64,000 nucleotides of DNA, taken from the NCBI GenBank assembly GCA_963971285.1, contig OZ020244.1, positions 22,010,001 to 22,074,000 on the forward strand. Reading direction: 5' to 3'. Below, piece by piece: positions 59,645-64,000 of the stretch. Each line of letters opens with the position of its first letter. The first letter of the stretch is position 1. Origin of the DNA: Astropecten irregularis. Lineage: Eukaryota > Echinodermata > Asteroidea > Paxillosida > Astropectinidae. Below the pieces are notes generated by a model. It worked only from the letters and a program-made list of their open reading frames with translations, was not told where the DNA came from and ran no database searches. Made by a program: the position numbers and the translations under genes.

Positions 59645-61316
59645 TGCATGTGTATAAAGCTAAGCTACAGCATCCTCCAAACTTTACACAGATCAACATG
59701 TCAACCGCGATATGTTACTTAATCATTAATGCAGCATAAATAATGGCATATTTAGTGGCGACCTTGCCACATTACTTACAACTCCTCAACCCTCGGTATG
59801 AAATCTCTTCACACTGTATTTATTCCTCAATAAATCAATAACACCAACAGAATGCTAGGGCAGTGTGGAAGGGTTTGAGGAATAAATGACAGAGAGATTA
59901 CAGGTTACTTTGAGGGATACTTCAACGGCATCACACTCCTGTGGCGATAAAACCCGTCAATCAACTTCACTCATTCACCTGAGTAATAAATCCGTGTTAA
60001 TTACTCACGCACTTCTTTAAACTATAATGGTCAAAAACAACAAGTTCCTTTAAGTCTGTAATGAACCACAATGGTACAGTACAAAGCAGTTCATGTTCAA
60101 ATGCTAGACACATTTGCGTACGACTCTAAAAACCTTGACTTGATTTGTTTTTTCTTTAAGGGGAAAACCATGTGCAGTGTAAAGCGGGGTATCTATAAAT
60201 ATTTGATACACAATACATTTTTACTAGAACATTTGTAAAGTGAAGATGAAAAAGGCCATCTGATATGGCACATTGGGTATGCAGAAAGACACAGAGTCAC
60301 CCCCTGTGGCTCAAACATGGTTGCTTTAAATACAATTACTGAAAACTGAACATGAAAATCATGTTTTATACCCAAAAACTTAAGGGAACAACAACCACCA
60401 AAGGAATTCAATTCAGTATTGAGTAAAATAAAAATCCGGCATAGGATGCTTTACATATAATACAGCATAACAGCACCGCAAAATTCATTTCATAAAGATT
60501 ATATTAATGCAAATAAGGTCTCTTCATGGTTTTTTCCTCCGTGTTCTTTCTCAACTGAAGGCTCATAATTTAGGGAAAAACTAACTTCATTTGTCATTCC
60601 AACCAATTTCAACCATAAATTTTGCCCAAAATTCGATGCATGGCTTCTCTATGCTTATGTAAGGACTCAAATAATACTTACCATACTCAAAAATCAAAGA
60701 AATGTGATGAAACTTACAAGAAAAAAAATGTGTTTATAGTCTTAAAATCTAAAGCTATAATTAATTATTGGTTGTTTACAATGTTTAACAACAGAAACTG
60801 CACCCACTTCCTACAACCACTGAACCCCCTACCTCATCAACTTGATTGTCTTATTGCTAAGACCAGACAAAACCATCGCTCACCCAATGATCTTCAGCGA
60901 TGATTCGTCCAAAACCTCAAAATTCTATCAATACTCGGGCTCTTAAAACCCTGATATTTACTTCATAAGATGGTCATTTCTCCCCTACAAATCGTCCCCT
61001 TTCATCCACCCGTGAAAGGACCCAGCCCCCAACAACTCACTGTGCCTGTTCTCGACATCTGGTGTTATTGAGTTTCATTCTTCTGGTTTAGTTCTTTTGA
61101 CAAACAATTTCAAAACAATAAATAAAATAATAATAATATTGTAAATGGTCAGAAATTTTGCTTCTTTTTTGTTTTGTTTTCCCATGTATGTTTTCTATAA
61201 GACTTGCAAAATCTTCTCCCTTCTACAAACTTATTCTGATCAATCAAGAGTGTTCTTATGATCGGATGAGAGTGATGATGACAGCTCTGATTTACGTTGA
61301 GATATGTTTCTTTTTT

Positions 61317-61322
61317 TTTATT
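61317..61322 (-). terminator. Candidate CNBP polyadenylation signal
   Basis: On the minus strand an AATAAA lies about 265 bases past the CNBP stop, within an A-rich run. The position is plausible but the local base bias makes a chance hexamer likely. Confidence 0.25.
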
Positions 61323-61586
61323 CTTAACTTACGGATTAACACTTAATCTACTGGTAATACTTAACTTTTGATGTTACTTGAAAACTCATTTGAGAGACAC
61401 ACAGGCACCTCCTACTCACACACACTCACACTACACCCAGCCCACTCGAACTGCCTCAGACCAGTCAGAACTGGATCTTACCAGTTCCCAGGTTGCTGGC
61501 TGGTGCCCGCTGGTTGTCGTCAGGCACGCTGCTGATTCTAACTGGATAAAATGCCCGTGAGGCGCGCAGGAAGTCAACCTGAAGGC

Positions 61587-63393
61587 TCACTCGTCGCAGT
61601 CTCGCGCAATGTGGCCGGGGTTGCCACATTTGTAGCAGGTCTTGTCGGCATTGCTGCCGCCACCACCACGCCGGCTAGTCTTTTCGCCGCTATCGCTGGG
61701 ACAGTCACGAGCAAGATGACCAGGCTGACCGCAGCTGGTTAATGGAACAAAACACAACAACAAACACATTAACAGTGCCATTTGACGTGACTCCAGGAGC
61801 CAAAGTTGACCAAACTTCCCTATTGCCAGACAGTGTTATACAAATCAAGTAAAGCTGTGCATTATGTCCAAATTGAGGTGGCCGTAAGTTTGCCATCTTA
61901 TGAAAACTCTACAAGAATTCTCCCAGCTGTGAATTCTCCACAGTGGTGGAATTTCTACTCCCTCTGTGGTGAAATGAAATGACTCACTTGTGACAGGTCT
62001 TTTCAGGACACTGTCCAGAGAGATGGCCCTTCTGGTGACAGTTGTAGCACTCGCGGTCATCATCGCCGGCCAAGTCAGGACAGTTACGCTTCAGATGGCC
62101 GGTCTGCTGGCACTTGTAGCAGCGGTTCTCATCACGAACGTTGTCTGGGCAATCGCGGGAGATGTGGCCGGGTTTGTGGCAGGTGTAACAATCCACCTGT
62201 CTCGCTGTAAAACATAGAGGGCATTCTTTATGTGAGACGGGTGGGGGAGTGCTGGTGACAAGAACACGTAATTAGCAAAAGAAAAAGAAATGCTGCAAGA
62301 GATACTTAGTTGCAGCACAGTTTTTTAAAAATGCCACAAGGGACAGAACTGAAATGAAACAAATTGCAAATTGTCTCTTTTTGAGAAATCCATCTCCTAA
62401 CGTCCATCCACAAAACACTACACAGCTTCCTGCCTGCTCTGGAAACATTTCACTTTGAAACCAAGCCCCCCCCAAAAAAAAACAAAAACAAAAAACCACA
62501 AAAAAAACAAATGACAATTGAAGCACATCAAATGCTTACACTCACGTAGCTTAAAGACACCGGATGCTTGGCTTAATCAAAAATTCATCTCACGTGATAG
62601 AAATGGCACAGCAGGTTTGTTTACAGAAGTACAAAATCAAAGAATTAACGTGAGGAGAAAACTTACGCTTCTGGGGATGGGGACAATCACTTGCATTATG
62701 ACCTTCCTCATCACAGTTGTAGCACTTATCTGCAGATATCAAACAGGGAAATGTATTACCTTCCTGGACAGGCTAAAACTAGTCTGCAGGTTTGGGATTT
62801 TTATATGCCACTGAACTTTAGGGTACAAATGAATCTATTAAATTCCAACTTTTGTTCTCTACAGTACATCTTATAATTATAGACTAGTAAGGGAAATGAA
62901 CAAGAAGATATATTTTTACTGAATGTTGCTTCACCAAAACGTACAAAGTCACTGACTTGGAAGATTCGGGTTCTTCTTAAGACTGAATGGAAATGAAGAA
63001 AATGCGCCTCAAATACAATCCAGGCATGAATGAAATGCATATGTATTGGCAACATTCAGGAAAAATATATCTTCTTGTTCATTTCCCTTTGTCTATAATT
63101 ATAAGATGTACTGTAGAGAACAATAGTTGGAATTTGATAGATTCATTTGTACCCTAAAGTTCAGATCACGGTCTGGCCATCAATTAGTCCCAATGTGAGA
63201 ACTACTGCCATACCAAAAATGTTTCTTTGTCGAGTTGAAGGTTATAAGAAAACATAGGACAGATTGCAAAAGCAGAGCCCCTCCAGCTCAAGTCCGTTCT
63301 CCTGTAAATCTTTCACAATTCTGAAATACTTACTGGCTGGACTGCTGCATTCGGCCACGACGTGTCCCGGGCGGTTGCATCTGAAACAGCGAT
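61587..63393 (-). CDS. CNBP: CNBP-like CCHC zinc-knuckle nucleic-acid-binding protein, 3' part
   Basis: Four coding exons, ordered 5' to 3': 63393-63334, 62729-62667, 62204-61988 and 61734-61587. All borders are GT/AG and the frames agree. They encode seven CX2CX4HX4C knuckles: CFRCNRPGHVVAEC, CYNCDEEGHNASDC, CYTCHKPGHISRDC, CYKCQQTGHLKRNC, CYNCHQKGHLSGQC, CHNCGQPGHLARDC and CYKCGNPGHIARDC, ending in DE and TGA. Knuckle six is split by the last intron. CNBP/byr3-type proteins bind single-stranded nucleic acid and promote translation of bound mRNAs. A basic, glycine-rich linker (SRRGGGGS) lies between knuckles six and seven, whereas vertebrate CNBP has its RGG stretch after knuckle one. The first visible exon enters in phase 1, so at least one exon with the start codon lies beyond 64000 or was not recognised. 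Confidence 0.88.
62811..63164. repeat. Long hairpin in a CNBP intron
   Basis: The arms are 62811-62932 and about 63048-63164. They share CTGAACTTTAGGGTACAAAT, CTCTACAGTACATCTTATAA and GGGAAATGAACAAGAAGATA in inverted orientation, about 95 percent identical by eye with a 3-base indel. The loop is about 115 bases. Confidence 0.85.
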
Positions 63394-63552
63394 CTGCCAC
63401 AGAAACAGACAGTTATTCAAGTATAAAGACCAATGCATAATCAAAATTACACATGGTTTCTGCCATGACCTTGAATGTTATATTATCTATGCATACTTTT
63501 GCACAGAGCAGGTGTACAAACATTTGAAAAATATATAACGGTATTAAAGCTT

Positions 63553-63718
63553 CATCAAATAACCACAAGGGAAACTGACTGGAACAAAGATAATTGACTA
63601 TTGGGGTCACCACCAACGTAGGGCTGGATAGCTCAGTTGGTAGAGTGCCTGTACGGTATTCAGGAGGTCGCCGGTTTGAATCCCGCTCCAGTCAATTTTT
63701 CTTTGTTCACTTTTCAAT
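63553..63718 (+). mobile_element. SINE T1 copy with 13-bp target duplication, in a CNBP intron or upstream
   Basis: The copy is flanked by exact 13-bp repeats GGTATTAAAGCTT (63540-63552 and 63719-63731). The left end is an inverted copy of the family tail (CATCAAATAACCACAAGGGA), then the tRNA-like core (GGCTGGATAGCTCAGTTGG to GGTTTGAATCCCGCTCCAGT), ending at TTCACTTTTCAAT. The acceptor-stem halves GGCTGGA and TCCAGTC can pair over seven positions with one G-U. The anticodon loop is not canonical, so it is not a working tRNA gene. Confidence 0.8.
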
Positions 63719-64000
63719 GGTATTAAAGCTTGTTTGATATCCAGTTTTGGGCACATCAAAATATCGTGAAGAAAATATCGCGATATTCGATATTGTCATT
63801 GCGATGTCATCTTTTTGGGGGGTTAACTAAACTTCTCTATTATGTAAGAATGCACAGAAACCGTTATTTCTTAAGTTGTATTGTTGCACAGAGTATATTT
63901 AAACTTTTGACTCGTGCAAAGCCATCAATACCTGTTTCAAGCTTATTCCAATGAGAGTATTTTGCACATAGAGGTAACTTTTATTTTTTCAATTATGGCA

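Larger units (their letters stand above)
51192..61586. other. Intergenic region between PEX26 and CNBP (3' ends facing)
   Basis: The two genes converge on this 10.4 kb. It contains their 3' UTRs and the repeats listed separately. The stretch 52950-53810 is very AT-rich. 59650-61300 shows no repeat copy I can name and may include CNBP 3' UTR. Confidence 0.6.

Noticed and set aside
61551-62217. Plus-strand frames overlapping the CNBP exons
   Set aside because: They are antisense shadows of the conserved zinc-knuckle exons.
63622-63696. A true tRNA gene
   Set aside because: It pairs well at the acceptor stem but belongs to the same SINE family with a 13-bp target duplication.

Overview
This is eukaryotic genomic DNA with split genes, GT/AG introns and very dense non-autonomous transposon content. 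Conserved proteins look like those of an invertebrate deuterostome. An echinoderm (sea star or sea urchin) or hemichordate is the best guess, but that is inference from gene style and repeat type and I cannot fix the species. There is one 200-base assembly gap (4851-5050).

Four host genes can be read. (1) On the minus strand, three phase 1-1 exons at 26811-26490, 24171-23422 and 15844-15527 form the 5' part of a secreted or membrane receptor: signal peptide plus start of a C-type-lectin-like domain, then a LamG/jelly-roll domain, then an Ig-like module. Its 3' end was not found in the window. (2) On the minus strand, 47023-36214 is a complete eight-exon F-actin capping protein alpha subunit (CAPZA, 288 aa). 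(3) On the plus strand, 47720-51191 is a complete five-exon peroxisome assembly factor PEX26 (322 aa), head to head with CAPZA across about 0.7 kb that should hold a shared promoter. (4) On the minus strand, 63393-61587 holds the last four coding exons of a CNBP-like protein with seven CCHC zinc knuckles. Its first exon lies beyond the right edge.

The rest is repeat landscape. At 5628-9320 there is a nearly full-length CR1/L2-like LINE with endonuclease and reverse transcriptase, a signal-peptide-like N terminus and a 2A-like NPGP motif, broken by a frameshift just after the YADD catalytic motif. Around it lie at least a dozen families of short inverted-repeat elements. One pair of related families with AAAGGTA-type ends has eleven copies. 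Others include hAT-like elements with exact 8-bp target duplications, a mariner-like pair flanked by TA, and several foldback elements, some nested inside others. tRNA-derived SINEs occur throughout, including palindromic tRNA-like copies. Long simple or tandem arrays are a CCAAAA array at 9.8 kb, a GGTTC array at 14.4-15.5 kb, a 21-bp array at 32.6 kb, a 14-bp array at 35.4 kb and a 102-bp array at 40 kb.

No multi-gene defence or biosynthetic system is visible. The most unusual material is the lectin-LamG-Ig receptor gene, the LINE N terminus, and the tRNA-bearing inverted-repeat elements.
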